NCBI RefSeq assembly: GCF_031834615.1
Contig: NZ_CP115543.1
Span: forward strand, 2,553,001 to 2,617,000
Direction: 5' to 3'
DNA length: 64,000 nt
From: Stenotrophomonas aracearum
GTDB lineage: Bacteria; Pseudomonadota; Gammaproteobacteria; Xanthomonadales; Xanthomonadaceae
Program-made: the position numbers and the translations under genes
Notes under the pieces: generated by a model
What the model was told of the DNA's origin: nothing
Database searches by the model: none
Seen by the model: only the letters and a program-made list of their open reading frames with translations
Shown: positions 1-8,260 of the stretch, piece after piece
Layout: each line of letters opens with the position of its first letter
How positions within the stretch are numbered: the first letter of the stretch is position 1

Positions 1-47
1 TTCATTCCCGCCGTGGCAGAATCGGGGGGTTAACCTTGGTATGGCTC

Positions 48-680
48 ATGTCCGCTTCCCGTTCCTCGTCTGGCAAGAACATCACCTTCCAGCTGCCCCG
101 CCGCAGCCTTTTCATCTCCGCCATCGCCTTTGGCGTGGGCGTGCTGCTGTTCTTGGTGGTGTGGCTGAGCAGCCGCAACAACGACTTCTACAAGGCTGGG
201 CCGGCCCAGACCCCGCAGGAGGTTGCGGAGGTGGAGCCCCTGCCCGAGCCGCTGGCGGCCGCGGCCGGGTCCAGCGACATGCCCGATGCCAAGCCGGTGC
301 CGGTGGACGAGGAACGGCCGCAGCTGGTCGAAACCGCCCCGCCCCCGCCGCCCGCCGCTGCGCCAGCTCCCACGCCAGAGGCCGCACCGGTGGCGATGGC
401 CGCCGGCGACCGCCCGCAGCCGATTGCCGAGCAGTCGCCGCCGCCGACCTACCCGCCGTCCGCACTGCGCAATGGCGTGGAAGGCAGCGTGGTGGTGCGC
501 GTGGACGTGGACCCCAGCGGTGTGCCGATGGACGTGACCGTCATCCAGCGCAGCGGCTCGCGCGATCTGGACCGCGCCGCGACGGATGCGGTGCGCCGCT
601 GGCGCTTCCTGCCAGCGCAGGCCAATGGCCAGCCGGTGCAGGGCAGCATTGAAGTGCCGTTCGATTTCAAAACGCAGTAA
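48..680 (+). CDS. TonB-family energy transducer-like protein
   Basis: A 210-residue protein with a short cytoplasmic N-terminus, one hydrophobic segment (about residues 24-43), a long Pro/Ala/Glu-rich periplasmic linker, and a C-terminal TonB domain from about residue 135. The domain shows the usual 'PPxYPxxALRxGVEGxVxVxxxVDxxG' pattern and ends 'VPFDFK'. TonB proteins couple proton-motive force to outer-membrane receptors. I chose the ATG at 48; an in-frame TTG at 36 is possible. No exbB or exbD is beside it. A paralogue follows at 828, so this is a tandem pair. Which receptors it serves cannot be read from the sequence. Confidence 0.85.
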   Translation: MSASRSSSGKNITFQLPRRSLFISAIAFGVGVLLFLVVWLSSRNNDFYKAGPAQTPQEVAEVEPLPEPLAAAAGSSDMPDAKPVPVDEERPQLVETAPPPPPAAAPAPTPEAAPVAMAAGDRPQPIAEQSPPPTYPPSALRNGVEGSVVVRVDVDPSGVPMDVTVIQRSGSRDLDRAATDAVRRWRFLPAQANGQPVQGSIEVPFDFKTQ

Positions 681-690
681 TCACGGCCGC

Positions 691-714
691 GTCACGCCTG
701 CGTATAGGCGTGAC
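691..714. other. Inverted repeat between the two tonB-like genes
   Basis: A 9-bp perfect stem (691-699 with 706-714) with a 6-nt loop lies just after the stop at 680. No T-run follows on either strand, so it is at best an mRNA-stabilising or weak termination structure. Confidence 0.4.
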
Positions 715-827
715 TCATGATGATGAACCCCGACGGGAATGCAGTCGCGGCGTTGACGCGTCGGTGACACATCTTCAACTGGACCCGGGCAACACTGGCG
801 TCGTCACATCGACACCAGGAGTTCACC

Positions 828-1406
828 ATGAGTGTTACCCATACCCATGAGATGCCCGCTTCGCCGCAGCACCAGCGCGACGTCATTGATGCGTCCGAGC
901 GTCGGCGTACCTCGCCGGTGTTGTGGATTGCGCTGATTGTTGCGATGTTCGCTGCGGCTCTGGTCTGGCTGCGTTACGCCAGCCCCGATGACACCGCGAC
1001 CGCGCCGGTGGGCGAGCGCATGCTGCCGGCTACTGAGACGCCGGTTGCTACCACCCCGGCACCGGCTACGCGCCAGGCGGCTCCGGCCACCACCCAGCGC
1101 CGCGCTGCCCCGGCCGTGCGTGATCGCGATGCGCGTCCGCTGAGCAGCAATGCGAAGCCGGAGTACCCGCGTTCGGCGCTGCGTAGTGGTGTGGAAGGCA
1201 GCGTGATTGCCAGCCTCAACGTGGATACGCGCGGCCAGGTGACCGATGCCAATATCGTGCAGCGTAGTGGCGGTCGTGACCGCGACCTGGACCGTGCGGT
1301 GCTGACCACCGTGCGTGACTGGAAGTTCGAGCCGGCGATGCAGGATGGTCGCGCGGTGGCGAGCGTGGTCCGCGTGCCGGTGGATTTCAAGACCGCTGAG
1401 CGGTAA
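828..1406 (+). CDS. TonB-family energy transducer-like protein (second copy)
   Basis: A 192-residue paralogue of the gene at 48. It has an N-terminal cytoplasmic stretch, a membrane anchor (about residues 30-48), a Thr/Ala/Pro-rich linker, and a C-terminal TonB domain with 'PEYPRSALRSGVEGSV' and a final 'VPVDFK'. A clear ribosome site (caggag) precedes the ATG. It runs in the same direction as the first copy, separated by about 150 bp, and ends at a strong terminator shared with the convergent aroA. The C-terminal domains of the two copies are much more alike than their linkers, which suggests duplication followed by divergence in receptor choice or envelope span. Confidence 0.85.
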   Translation: MSVTHTHEMPASPQHQRDVIDASERRRTSPVLWIALIVAMFAAALVWLRYASPDDTATAPVGERMLPATETPVATTPAPATRQAAPATTQRRAAPAVRDRDARPLSSNAKPEYPRSALRSGVEGSVIASLNVDTRGQVTDANIVQRSGGRDRDLDRAVLTTVRDWKFEPAMQDGRAVASVVRVPVDFKTAER

Positions 1407-1432
1407 GCGATTCGAAAACGGCGGGGGAGCGG

Positions 1433-1467
1433 GGGAGCCGACCGAAGGGTCGGCTCCCATTTTTTTT
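1433..1467. terminator. Bidirectional Rho-independent terminator between tonB-like gene and aroA
   Basis: An 11-bp perfect GC-rich stem (1433-1443 with 1448-1458) with a GAAG loop is followed by eight T on the plus strand. It sits between convergent genes; the aroA stop codon (1466-1468) is inside the T-run. Confidence 0.9.
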
Positions 1468-2773
1468 AGACGAGGCCGAATCCTGCCCCGCGCGCGATCC
1501 CATCGAAATTCGGGAACGAGGTCGCTACGTTGGCGATGTCGTTGATCCGCACTTCGCCACTGCTCACCTGGCCGGCGATCGAGAACGCCATGGCTATCCG
1601 GTGGTCGCCGTGGCTTTCGATGGTGCCGCTGCCCAGCGTCTGGCCGCCGTGGATGGTGGCGCCGTCGTCGGTCTCGTCCACCTGCACGCCCAGGCTGCGC
1701 AGGCCGGTGGCCATGGCGGCGAGGCGGTCGGATTCCTTGACCCGCAGTTCGGCTGCGCCACGTACCACAGTGTTGCCCTGCGCCGCTGCGGCAGCGACGA
1801 ACAACGCGGGGAACTCGTCGATCATGTCTGGTACCAGTGCTTCGGGAATCTCGGCGCCGTGCAGAGGTGCGTAACGCACCACTAGGTCGGCCACGGCCTC
1901 CCCACCCTGCTCGGCGTGGTTCTCTTCGCGGATGTCGGCACCCATCAGGCGCAGCGCAGCCAGCAGGCCGGTGCGTCGCGGGTTGAGGCCCACTTGGCGC
2001 AGGCGCAGTTCCGAGCCCGGAATGATGCTGGCGGCGACCAGGAAGAACGCGGCCGAGGAGAAGTCGGCCGGCACCGCGATGTCGGTAGCGCGCAGGCGCT
2101 GGCCGCCGCGCAGGCGGGCCTTGCCGGGCGAGAACTCGAGCTCCACGCCGAAGGCGCGCAGCATGCGCTCGCTGTAGTCGCGGGTCGGGTGCGGTTCGGT
2201 CACGGCGGTTTCGCCCTGGGCGTACAGCCCGGCGAGCAGCACAGCCGACTTGACCTGGGCGCTGGCGACCGGCGACACGAAGTCGATGCCGTGCAGCGGC
2301 TGGCCGCCGTGCACGCGCAGCGGCGGGGTGCCGTCGGCTTCGGTGTCGATCTTCGCGCCCATCTGCGCGAGCGGGCCGGTGACGCGGCGCATCGGGCGGC
2401 CGGACAGCGACTCGTCGCCGACCAGCACCGAATCGAACGGCTGAGCGGCCAGCAGGCCGGCGAGCAGGCGCATGCCGGTGCCGGCGTTGCCGCAGTCGAG
2501 CGGCGCGCTGGGCGCCTGCAGGCCGTCCACGCCGACGCCGTGCACGATGCGCTGCGAGGGCGACGGGGTTTCAATGCGCACGCCCAGCTGCGAGAAGATC
2601 GCGGCGGTGGCACGGGTGTCTTCGCCTTCGAGGAAGCCGTCGATGTGCGAAACGCCGTCGGCCAGGGCGGCGAACATCACCGCGCGGTGCGAAACGGACT
2701 TGTCGCCGGGAATGGTCAGGGTGCCCTGCAGGGGCTGCCCCTTGCGGGCGATCCAGGAAGCGGAAGCGGTCAT
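1466..2773 (-). CDS. aroA: 3-phosphoshikimate 1-carboxyvinyltransferase (EPSP synthase)
   Basis: Sixth step of the shikimate pathway: shikimate-3-phosphate plus PEP gives EPSP. At 435 residues it has 'GDKSVSHR' near the N-terminus, 'CGNAGTGMRLLAG', 'ASAQVKSAVLLAGL', 'LRVKESDR' and a C-terminal 'DHRIAMA'. The pattern resembles class II enzymes of the Agrobacterium CP4 kind rather than E. coli AroA. Where CP4 has the Ala that gives glyphosate tolerance (NAATG), this protein has Gly (NAGTG), so sensitivity is expected; that is inference. It is the last gene of serC-pheA-aroA, starting 34 bp after pheA. Confidence 0.96.
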   Translation of the reverse strand: MTASASWIARKGQPLQGTLTIPGDKSVSHRAVMFAALADGVSHIDGFLEGEDTRATAAIFSQLGVRIETPSPSQRIVHGVGVDGLQAPSAPLDCGNAGTGMRLLAGLLAAQPFDSVLVGDESLSGRPMRRVTGPLAQMGAKIDTEADGTPPLRVHGGQPLHGIDFVSPVASAQVKSAVLLAGLYAQGETAVTEPHPTRDYSERMLRAFGVELEFSPGKARLRGGQRLRATDIAVPADFSSAAFFLVAASIIPGSELRLRQVGLNPRRTGLLAALRLMGADIREENHAEQGGEAVADLVVRYAPLHGAEIPEALVPDMIDEFPALFVAAAAAQGNTVVRGAAELRVKESDRLAAMATGLRSLGVQVDETDDGATIHGGQTLGSGTIESHGDHRIAMAFSIAGQVSSGEVRINDIANVATSFPNFDGIARGAGFGLV

Positions 2774-2807
2774 CGGTGAATCCTGTGAAAGCGAAAGAAC
2801 GGTGGGA

Positions 2808-3968
2808 TCAGGGCACGGCGACCGGGTAGGAACCCAGCACCTTGATCTGTGCCGAGTGCGCCTTGAGCTCGGCCAGCGCGGCCTGCATCGCGTCGTCGTC
2901 GATGTGGCCGGCCAGGTCGATGAAGAAGCCGTATTCCCACTTGGCGTTATGCGAGGGCCGCGATTCGATGCGGTTCATGCTGATGCCGTGGCGCGCGAAC
3001 GGGCTGAGCACGTCGAACAGCGCGCCAGGCTTGTCGTGGATGAACACCAGCACCGAGGTGCGGTCGTGGCCGGAGGTCGGGAAGAACTGGCGGCCGATCA
3101 CCAGGAAGCGGGTGGTGTTGTCGGCGTCGTTCTGGATCGGCTTGGTGACCACCTTCTTCAGGCCGTATACGTGCCCTGCACTCTCGCCACCGATGGCGGC
3201 CGCGTCGTCGGCGTTGCGCGCACGGCGCGCGCCTTCGGCGTTGCTGGAGACCGGCACCTTCTCGGCCTTGGGCAGGTTGGCACGCAGCCACGAGGAGGTC
3301 TGCATGAACGACTGCGGGTGGCCGTACACGCGCTCGACATCGTCCAGCCGGCCGCTGCGCGACATCAGGTACTGCTGCACGCGCAGTTCGACTTCGCCGC
3401 AGATCTTCAGGTTGGAAGTGAGGAACATGTCCAGGGTGATCTGGATGGTGCCCTGCCCCGAGTTTTCCACCGGCACCACGCCGAAATCGGCGTTGCCGGC
3501 TTCCACTTCCTGGAACACTTCTTCGATGCTGGCCAGCGGCAGGCCCAGCGCCGAGCGGCCGAAGTGCTTGAGCACGGCCTGCTGGCTGAAGGTGCCTTCC
3601 GGACCGAGATAACCGATCTTCAGCGGCTCCTGCTGGGCCAGGCAGGCCGACATGATTTCGCGGAACACATGCACCAGCACTTCGTCGCTGAGCGGGCCTT
3701 CGTTGCGGTCCACCACCATGCGCAGCACCTGCGCTTCGCGCTCGGGGCGGTAGTAGTCGACGGCGGCGGCGAGCTTGCCCTTGGCCTTGCCGACCTGGTG
3801 GGCGAACTGCGCGCGCTCGGCGATCAGCGCCTGGATGCTGCGGTCGATGTGGTCGATCTTGGCGCGCACGTCGGAGAGCACCGGGGCGGCGACGGTGGGA
3901 ACGGCGTCGGCCTGTTTGCTCTTCGGTTTGGCGGCGGGTGCCTTGGGCTTGGCGGGTTTGGTAGCCAT
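2808..3968 (-). CDS. pheA: Bifunctional chorismate mutase / prephenate dehydratase (P-protein)
   Basis: Converts chorismate to prephenate and then phenylpyruvate for phenylalanine synthesis. The 386-residue protein has a Lys/Ala/Pro-rich extension (residues 1-25), an AroQ-type chorismate mutase helix bundle (about 30-115), a prephenate dehydratase domain starting 'IGYLGPEGTFS' with the catalytic 'TTRF', and a C-terminal ACT domain with 'GALFDVL' and 'ESRP', the phenylalanine feedback site. The basic extension is absent from E. coli PheA. It lies 50 bp downstream of serC and upstream of aroA in a probable operon. Confidence 0.96.
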   Translation of the reverse strand: MATKPAKPKAPAAKPKSKQADAVPTVAAPVLSDVRAKIDHIDRSIQALIAERAQFAHQVGKAKGKLAAAVDYYRPEREAQVLRMVVDRNEGPLSDEVLVHVFREIMSACLAQQEPLKIGYLGPEGTFSQQAVLKHFGRSALGLPLASIEEVFQEVEAGNADFGVVPVENSGQGTIQITLDMFLTSNLKICGEVELRVQQYLMSRSGRLDDVERVYGHPQSFMQTSSWLRANLPKAEKVPVSSNAEGARRARNADDAAAIGGESAGHVYGLKKVVTKPIQNDADNTTRFLVIGRQFFPTSGHDRTSVLVFIHDKPGALFDVLSPFARHGISMNRIESRPSHNAKWEYGFFIDLAGHIDDDAMQAALAELKAHSAQIKVLGSYPVAVP

Positions 3969-4018
3969 GGGGGTTCCAGTTGCAGTGGGGCGGCAGGCGC
4001 CCCGATAAGTCGAGAGCG

Positions 4019-5104
4019 TCAGCCGTTGCGCTGTTGGAAATCGCGCATGAAGCCGGCCAGCGCCTGCGCGCCTTCCACCGGCAGTGCGTTGTACAGCGAG
4101 GCACGGATGCCGCCCACCGCCTTGTGACCCTTCAGCGCCAGCAGGCCGGCCGCCTTGGATTCACTGACGAAACGCGCGGTGAGCGTTTCGTCGGGCAGGA
4201 AGAACGGGATGTTCATGCGTGACCGCGCGGCCGGCACCACCTCGTTGCGGTAAAAGCCGCCGGAGGCATCGATAGCGCCGTAGACCAGTGCGGACTTGGC
4301 GGCATTGCGGCGGGCGAACTCTTCCACGCCGCCTTCGGCCAGCATCCACTTGAAGACCAGGCCGGCCAGGTACCAGTTCCAGGTCGGTGGGGTGTTGAGC
4401 ATGGAGTCGCGGGCGACGTGCGAGCGGTAGTCGAAGATGTCGGCGCGCGGCTGGCCGCTGCGTTCGAGCAGGTCGCGGCGCACGATCACCACCGAGACGC
4501 CGACCGGGCCGAGGTTCTTCTGCGCGCCGGCGTAGATCAGGCCGTAGCGCGAGACGTCCAGCGGCTCGCTGGCAATGGAGGAGCTGAAATCGGCGAACAG
4601 GGGCACGTTGCCCACGTCCGGGGTGTCACGGAACTCGACGCCGTGGATGGTTTCGTTGGCGGTGATGTGCACGTAGGCGGCATCGTGGGACAACTGCCAT
4701 TGGTCGCGCGGCGGGATGTCGTGGAAGCCGTTGGCCTCGCTGCTGGCTGCGACGTTGACCCGCACGTAGGGGCTGACCTGCTTGATCGCGGTCTTGCCCC
4801 AGTGCCCGGTGAGCACGTAGTCCACGGTCTGCCCGGGGCTGGCGAAGTTCAGGGCCAGCAGGGCCTGCTGGGTGGTGGCGCCGCCGGCCAGGAACAGCAC
4901 GGCGTAGTCGTCGGGAATGCCGATCAGGCGGCGCAGGTCGGCGTCGGCCTCGGCGGCCACGGCGATGAACTCCGGGCCGCGGTGGCTCATTTCCACAATG
5001 GAGGCGCCAGCGCCGTTCCATTCCAACATTTCCGCCTGCGCCTGGCGCAGGACCGATTCCGGCAGGGTTGCAGGGCCGGCACTGAAATTGAACGCGCGCG
5101 TCAT
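4019..5104 (-). CDS. serC: Phosphoserine aminotransferase
   Basis: Second step of serine synthesis and a step in pyridoxal phosphate synthesis. A 361-residue class V aminotransferase starting '[15 protein letters not shown]', with 'HRGPEF', the PLP-binding lysine in '[12 protein letters not shown]', and a C-terminal '[10 protein letters not shown]'. An in-frame codon at 5146 would add 14 residues without homology; the ATG at 5104 matches the family start. It is the first gene of the serC-pheA-aroA unit, 97 bp after the FHA-domain gene. Confidence 0.96.
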   Translation of the reverse strand: MTRAFNFSAGPATLPESVLRQAQAEMLEWNGAGASIVEMSHRGPEFIAVAAEADADLRRLIGIPDDYAVLFLAGGATTQQALLALNFASPGQTVDYVLTGHWGKTAIKQVSPYVRVNVAASSEANGFHDIPPRDQWQLSHDAAYVHITANETIHGVEFRDTPDVGNVPLFADFSSSIASEPLDVSRYGLIYAGAQKNLGPVGVSVVIVRRDLLERSGQPRADIFDYRSHVARDSMLNTPPTWNWYLAGLVFKWMLAEGGVEEFARRNAAKSALVYGAIDASGGFYRNEVVPAARSRMNIPFFLPDETLTARFVSESKAAGLLALKGHKAVGGIRASLYNALPVEGAQALAGFMRDFQQRNG

Positions 5105-5201
5105 GTCACACCTATGGGGCAAGACCCCTAGTATGCCGCAGCGCACCAGCCTTTAGGCCTTGCGGCACAAGGCGAAATTGGTTGCTTTTGAATCTATCGG
5201 C

Positions 5202-6002
5202 TCAGCGCGCGCCGAACCACAGCAGCAGGCTGAGCAGGCCGGCCAGCAGCAATGCGCTGCCCAGCAGCCAGGGCCAGCGGCTGACCCGCGCCGGCTTGGC
5301 CGGGGCTTCCACCGCGCTGGGCAGGTCGAGCAGTTCGTCTTCCTCCACGCTGGCCACGCGCTTGCGGCCGTCGTGTGGCACTTCCAGCACGAACCGATGC
5401 TGCGCGTCGAAGACCAGCTGGTCGCCGGGCTGCAGCCAGCAGTGGCGCACGCTGACGCCATTGACCCGGGTGGATTCGCCGGCGCCCAGGTCGCGCAGCA
5501 GCAGGCGGTCGCCGTGCCGTTCGATCCGTGCGTGCTGTTCGGCAAAGGCTGGATCGTCGATGACGATGTCCGATTCGAGCCCACGCCCGATCACGCGCGG
5601 ACGGTCCAGGGTGAAGCTGCGGCCGTGATGCTGGCCGCCGACCCCGCGCAGCAGGCGCTGGTCGTCGCCACCGTCATCGCTGCGCGACGGGGCGTGGTTG
5701 AGCACTTCGCATTCGCCCTGCACCACCATTTCCACGCCGTCGGCATAGACCGCGTCGCCGGGGCGCAGCAGCGCCATCCGCCGCACCGGCCGGCCGTTGA
5801 CGTGGATGCCGCGCATGCCGGACGCCACCTGCAGCCACAGGCCGCGGTCGTCCAGGCAGAACTGGGCCAGCAGCAGGGTGCCGGCGGCGTCACCGCCGAG
5901 GCGCACGCCGCCCGAGGCGTGGCGCACGATGCGCTGCACCCCCGGCTTCAAGGGCTGGTCGGGGTGTTGGCGATGGGTGAAGTGAACAAGCAGGTTCTGC
6001 AC
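5202..6002 (-). CDS. FHA-domain protein with C-terminal membrane anchor
   Basis: FHA domains bind phosphothreonine peptides. I place the start at the GTG at 6002, giving 266 residues; upstream codons in this frame lie over the divergent gene at 6093 and show no homology. An FHA-like half (about residues 30-105, 'GIHVNGRPVRRMALLRPGD') is followed by a clearer FHA domain ('RVIGRGLESDIVIDD', 'VNGVSV', 'LQPGDQL'). A hydrophobic segment next to the C-terminus ('LLGSALLLAGLLSLLLWF') should anchor it in the inner membrane. No kinase, phosphatase or type VI secretion gene is nearby, so its partner is unknown. Confidence 0.75.
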   Translation of the reverse strand: MQNLLVHFTHRQHPDQPLKPGVQRIVRHASGGVRLGGDAAGTLLLAQFCLDDRGLWLQVASGMRGIHVNGRPVRRMALLRPGDAVYADGVEMVVQGECEVLNHAPSRSDDGGDDQRLLRGVGGQHHGRSFTLDRPRVIGRGLESDIVIDDPAFAEQHARIERHGDRLLLRDLGAGESTRVNGVSVRHCWLQPGDQLVFDAQHRFVLEVPHDGRKRVASVEEDELLDLPSAVEAPAKPARVSRWPWLLGSALLLAGLLSLLLWFGAR

Positions 6003-6092
6003 GCGGCGCAGCCTAGCAGGTTGGATGTCAGGGAGGATAGAAGTGTGCACAATGCACGCCCGTTTGCCGCAACCGCCTGCCAGGAGCCCGCC

Positions 6093-6368
6093 ATGTCCAA
6101 GATCGATATCACCCACGCCCACGCCCTGCCCGCCGAGGCAGTGCGCACGGCGGTGGAGGCCATGGCGGCCAAGCTCACCGAGAAGTACGGCGTGACCGCC
6201 AACTGGGTCGGCGATGCATTGAGCTTCAATGGCTCCGGCGTCGAGGGCCTGATCGAACTGCTGCCGGGCAACGTGCACGTCAAAGCGGAACTGGGCTTCC
6301 CGGTGTCGATGATGAAGGGCATGGTGGAAGAGCAGATCCGCAACACCCTGCGCGAAAAGCTCGGCTGA
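6093..6368 (+). CDS. Polyhydroxyalkanoic acid system family protein
   Basis: A 91-residue protein starting 'MSKIDITHAHALP' with the pattern of the PHA granule-region family (PHA_gran_rgn): an alternating strand/helix fold and the C-terminal 'MKGMVEEQIRNTLREKLG'. A ribosome site (caggag) precedes the ATG. It lies 87 bp upstream of a phasin, which supports a link to polyhydroxyalkanoate granules, although no synthase is in the window. The biochemical role of the family is not established. Confidence 0.8.
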   Translation: MSKIDITHAHALPAEAVRTAVEAMAAKLTEKYGVTANWVGDALSFNGSGVEGLIELLPGNVHVKAELGFPVSMMKGMVEEQIRNTLREKLG

Positions 6369-6455
6369 ACCGCAGGCGCGGCGCGGCCGCGCCATCACGC
6401 CGCGCAATCGAAGCGCTGGGTAGGATCCGGGGGTGGCCACTCACAGGATCGCCCC

Positions 6456-6947
6456 ATGAACGCACACGACGACTACGATGACCGCACCGGCGAGAAGCCC
6501 TCGCTGCAGGACCAGGCCGAGCGCTTTTCGCGCAAGCTGACCGATTCGGCGCAGCAGATCTGGCTGGCCGGGCTGGGCGCGTTTGGACGCGCACAGGCCG
6601 AGGGCAGCCGGGTGTTCGACAACCTGGTCCGCGAAGGCGAGACCATCGACGCACGCAACCGTGAGCAGGCCGGGGACGCCCCGCGCTGGCGCGACAACGT
6701 CGAGGAACACCTGGGCGAAGCCCGCGAAAAGGCGGCCGGCACCTGGGACAAGGTGGAGAAGGCCTTCGACGACCGGGTCCAGGGCGTGCTCAAGCGCCTG
6801 AACATCCCGACCGCCGAGGACGTGGCCGCGCTCAATGCCCGGATCGACGCCCTGACCACCCGCCTCAACCGGGCCGAAGCGAGAAATGCGTCGCCCAATG
6901 CGGACCCGCTGCCGGGCACGCATCAGTCCCCGGGATCGGACGCCTGA
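6456..6947 (+). CDS. Phasin-family (PhaF/PhaI-like) granule protein
   Basis: Phasins coat polyhydroxyalkanoate granules. This 163-residue, highly charged, mostly helical protein carries the phasin signature 'QIWLAGLGAFGRAQ' at residues 29-42, a long amphipathic helix, then 'LKRLNIPTAEDVAALNARIDALTTRL', a heptad-like coil typical of PhaF/PhaI. It lacks the Lys/Ala-rich histone-like tail of long PhaF proteins. It follows the PHA-system gene in the same direction and ends just before a structured RNA element. Confidence 0.85.
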   Translation: MNAHDDYDDRTGEKPSLQDQAERFSRKLTDSAQQIWLAGLGAFGRAQAEGSRVFDNLVREGETIDARNREQAGDAPRWRDNVEEHLGEAREKAAGTWDKVEKAFDDRVQGVLKRLNIPTAEDVAALNARIDALTTRLNRAEARNASPNADPLPGTHQSPGSDA

Positions 6948-6952
6948 CACCC

Positions 6953-7057
6953 GATTGTTGCAAAGCAGCACGGCTTTGTTGACAATCGAACCCGACCCGC
7001 CAGTGCTTCCGCGCCGTTTGTTCCCTCCCCTCACGGCATAAGGACTGGCGGGTTTTT
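6953..7057 (+). ncRNA. Candidate structured RNA with C-rich loop and intrinsic terminator
   Basis: Two nested structures follow the phasin stop. Hairpin 1 pairs 6953-6958 with 6982-6987 and 6961-6966 with 6973-6978. Hairpin 2 pairs 6995-7004 with 7044-7053 (10 bp) and, inside it, 7013-7017 with 7033-7037, exposing a 15-nt loop (7018-7032) that contains ttccctcccctc. A T-run (7053-7057) follows at once. It can be the phasin terminator, a separate small RNA, or a 3'-UTR-derived RNA. The C-rich loop could pair with Shine-Dalgarno sequences. No convincing promoter of its own was found. Confidence 0.5.
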
Positions 7058-7204
7058 CGTGCCTGCCTGGGTCCGGCCGGAAATGAGACGTCCGTCGTCG
7101 GGGTCTGAGACCGCTGCCTCTTTTTGGCGAAAACGACATCCCACAGACAGGTACGGGCGCATATAGACTGTCCGCCTGTACTCCCGTGTTCATCTCTAGG
7201 CCCC

Positions 7205-8257
7205 ATGTTCTCCTGGATTCTGGCTCTCCTGCTGGCTGTCGTCGTCTGGTCCCTTGCTGCGGCTTATTTCTGGCTGGTGAAACGCCGCCGGAAGGAGACC
7301 AAGCTGGGGCTCAACGCGTTGGCCGGCATGCACTGGCGCGATTTCTCGGAGATCGTCCGGCGCGCCCTGCACGAGCAGCGCGGGCTGCAGGACATCACCG
7401 GCGAGCCCGACCACAGCCTGGAGCCGAGCAGCGACTTCCTGATGCAGGATGAAAAACACCAGCGTTACCTGGTGTCGTGCAAGCACGGCCGGGCCTACCG
7501 GATCGGCACCGCAGCAGTGAACGAACTCGGGGCGGCGGCGCGCCTGGCCGGTGCCCGCGGCGGGATCCTGATCACCGAGGGCCGCATCGAGCGCGACGGC
7601 CGCGCCACCGCCGACAAGCAGAGCGTGGAGGTGCTGGACGGCACCCTGCTGTGGCCGATGCTGCAGCCTTACCTGCCCGGCGACGTGGAAAGCCGGGTCA
7701 AGAACGAGGCGCGGCGCGAAGCGGTGCGGCGGATTTCGATTGCCGCGCTGGGTTCGCTGACGCTGGGGCTGATCGTGGGCATGGGGTACCTGACCTCGCG
7801 GTTGGATCAGGGGGAGACGCAGACCGCTACGGCCCCTGCCGCTACCACTACGCCGGCACCTGCACCTGCGCCGATCAAGCCGGACGCGGCGACGCCGGTG
7901 GCCGCAGAAGGCGCGCCGTCCCAGCCGCCGGCTGAAAAGCCTGCGCCGACGCCGGTCGCCCCGGGCAACGACCCGAACAGCATCCTCGGCACCGTGGCCG
8001 ATCCGGACTCGGAGACGCTAGCGCGTTATCAACGCGAGCTGTCCGCGCTGGTGGGCCAGCAGACCGGCGTGCTCAACGCCTTCTGGCAGACCCGCCAGAC
8101 GCTGGCGGTGAACCGCTCGGCCGAAATCGACGCGATCTGGCCGCAGATCTGCCACCAGGTGAAGCGTTATCCCGCGCTTCGCACGGTGCGCATCCAATTG
8201 AACCCGCGCCTGGGCACCGACGAACCGGTGCGCTGGCGCCAGTGCGCTACGTCGTAA
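7205..8257 (+). CDS. Membrane-anchored Mrr-like (restriction-endonuclease fold) protein
   Basis: A 350-residue protein. Residues 1-24 form a membrane segment followed by a basic patch. Residues 40-155 resemble the Mrr catalytic domain ('HWRDFSEIVRRAL', D77, then 'RYLVSCKHGRAYRIG', 'GARGGILITEG'). Residues 178-200 form a second membrane segment, followed by a Pro/Ala-rich linker and a C-terminal helical domain after about residue 255. In active PD-(D/E)xK nucleases the residue two before the lysine is Glu or Gln; here it is Ser (S91-C92-K93), so activity is uncertain. The topology puts the nuclease-like domain in the cytoplasm. The start is ATG 7205. Confidence 0.7.
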   Translation: MFSWILALLLAVVVWSLAAAYFWLVKRRRKETKLGLNALAGMHWRDFSEIVRRALHEQRGLQDITGEPDHSLEPSSDFLMQDEKHQRYLVSCKHGRAYRIGTAAVNELGAAARLAGARGGILITEGRIERDGRATADKQSVEVLDGTLLWPMLQPYLPGDVESRVKNEARREAVRRISIAALGSLTLGLIVGMGYLTSRLDQGETQTATAPAATTTPAPAPAPIKPDAATPVAAEGAPSQPPAEKPAPTPVAPGNDPNSILGTVADPDSETLARYQRELSALVGQQTGVLNAFWQTRQTLAVNRSAEIDAIWPQICHQVKRYPALRTVRIQLNPRLGTDEPVRWRQCATS

Positions 8258-8260
8258 CCA

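Noticed and set aside
691..714. Inverted repeat after the first tonB-like gene as an intrinsic terminator
   Set aside because: No T-run on either strand; listed only as an inverted repeat.
6003..6440. N-terminal extension of the FHA gene
   Set aside because: It lies over the divergent PHA-system gene and has no FHA similarity; the GTG at 6002 gives the expected protein.
6979..6984. TTGACA as a -35 promoter element inside the structured RNA
   Set aside because: No acceptable -10 follows at 16-18 bp, and the bases are part of hairpin 1.
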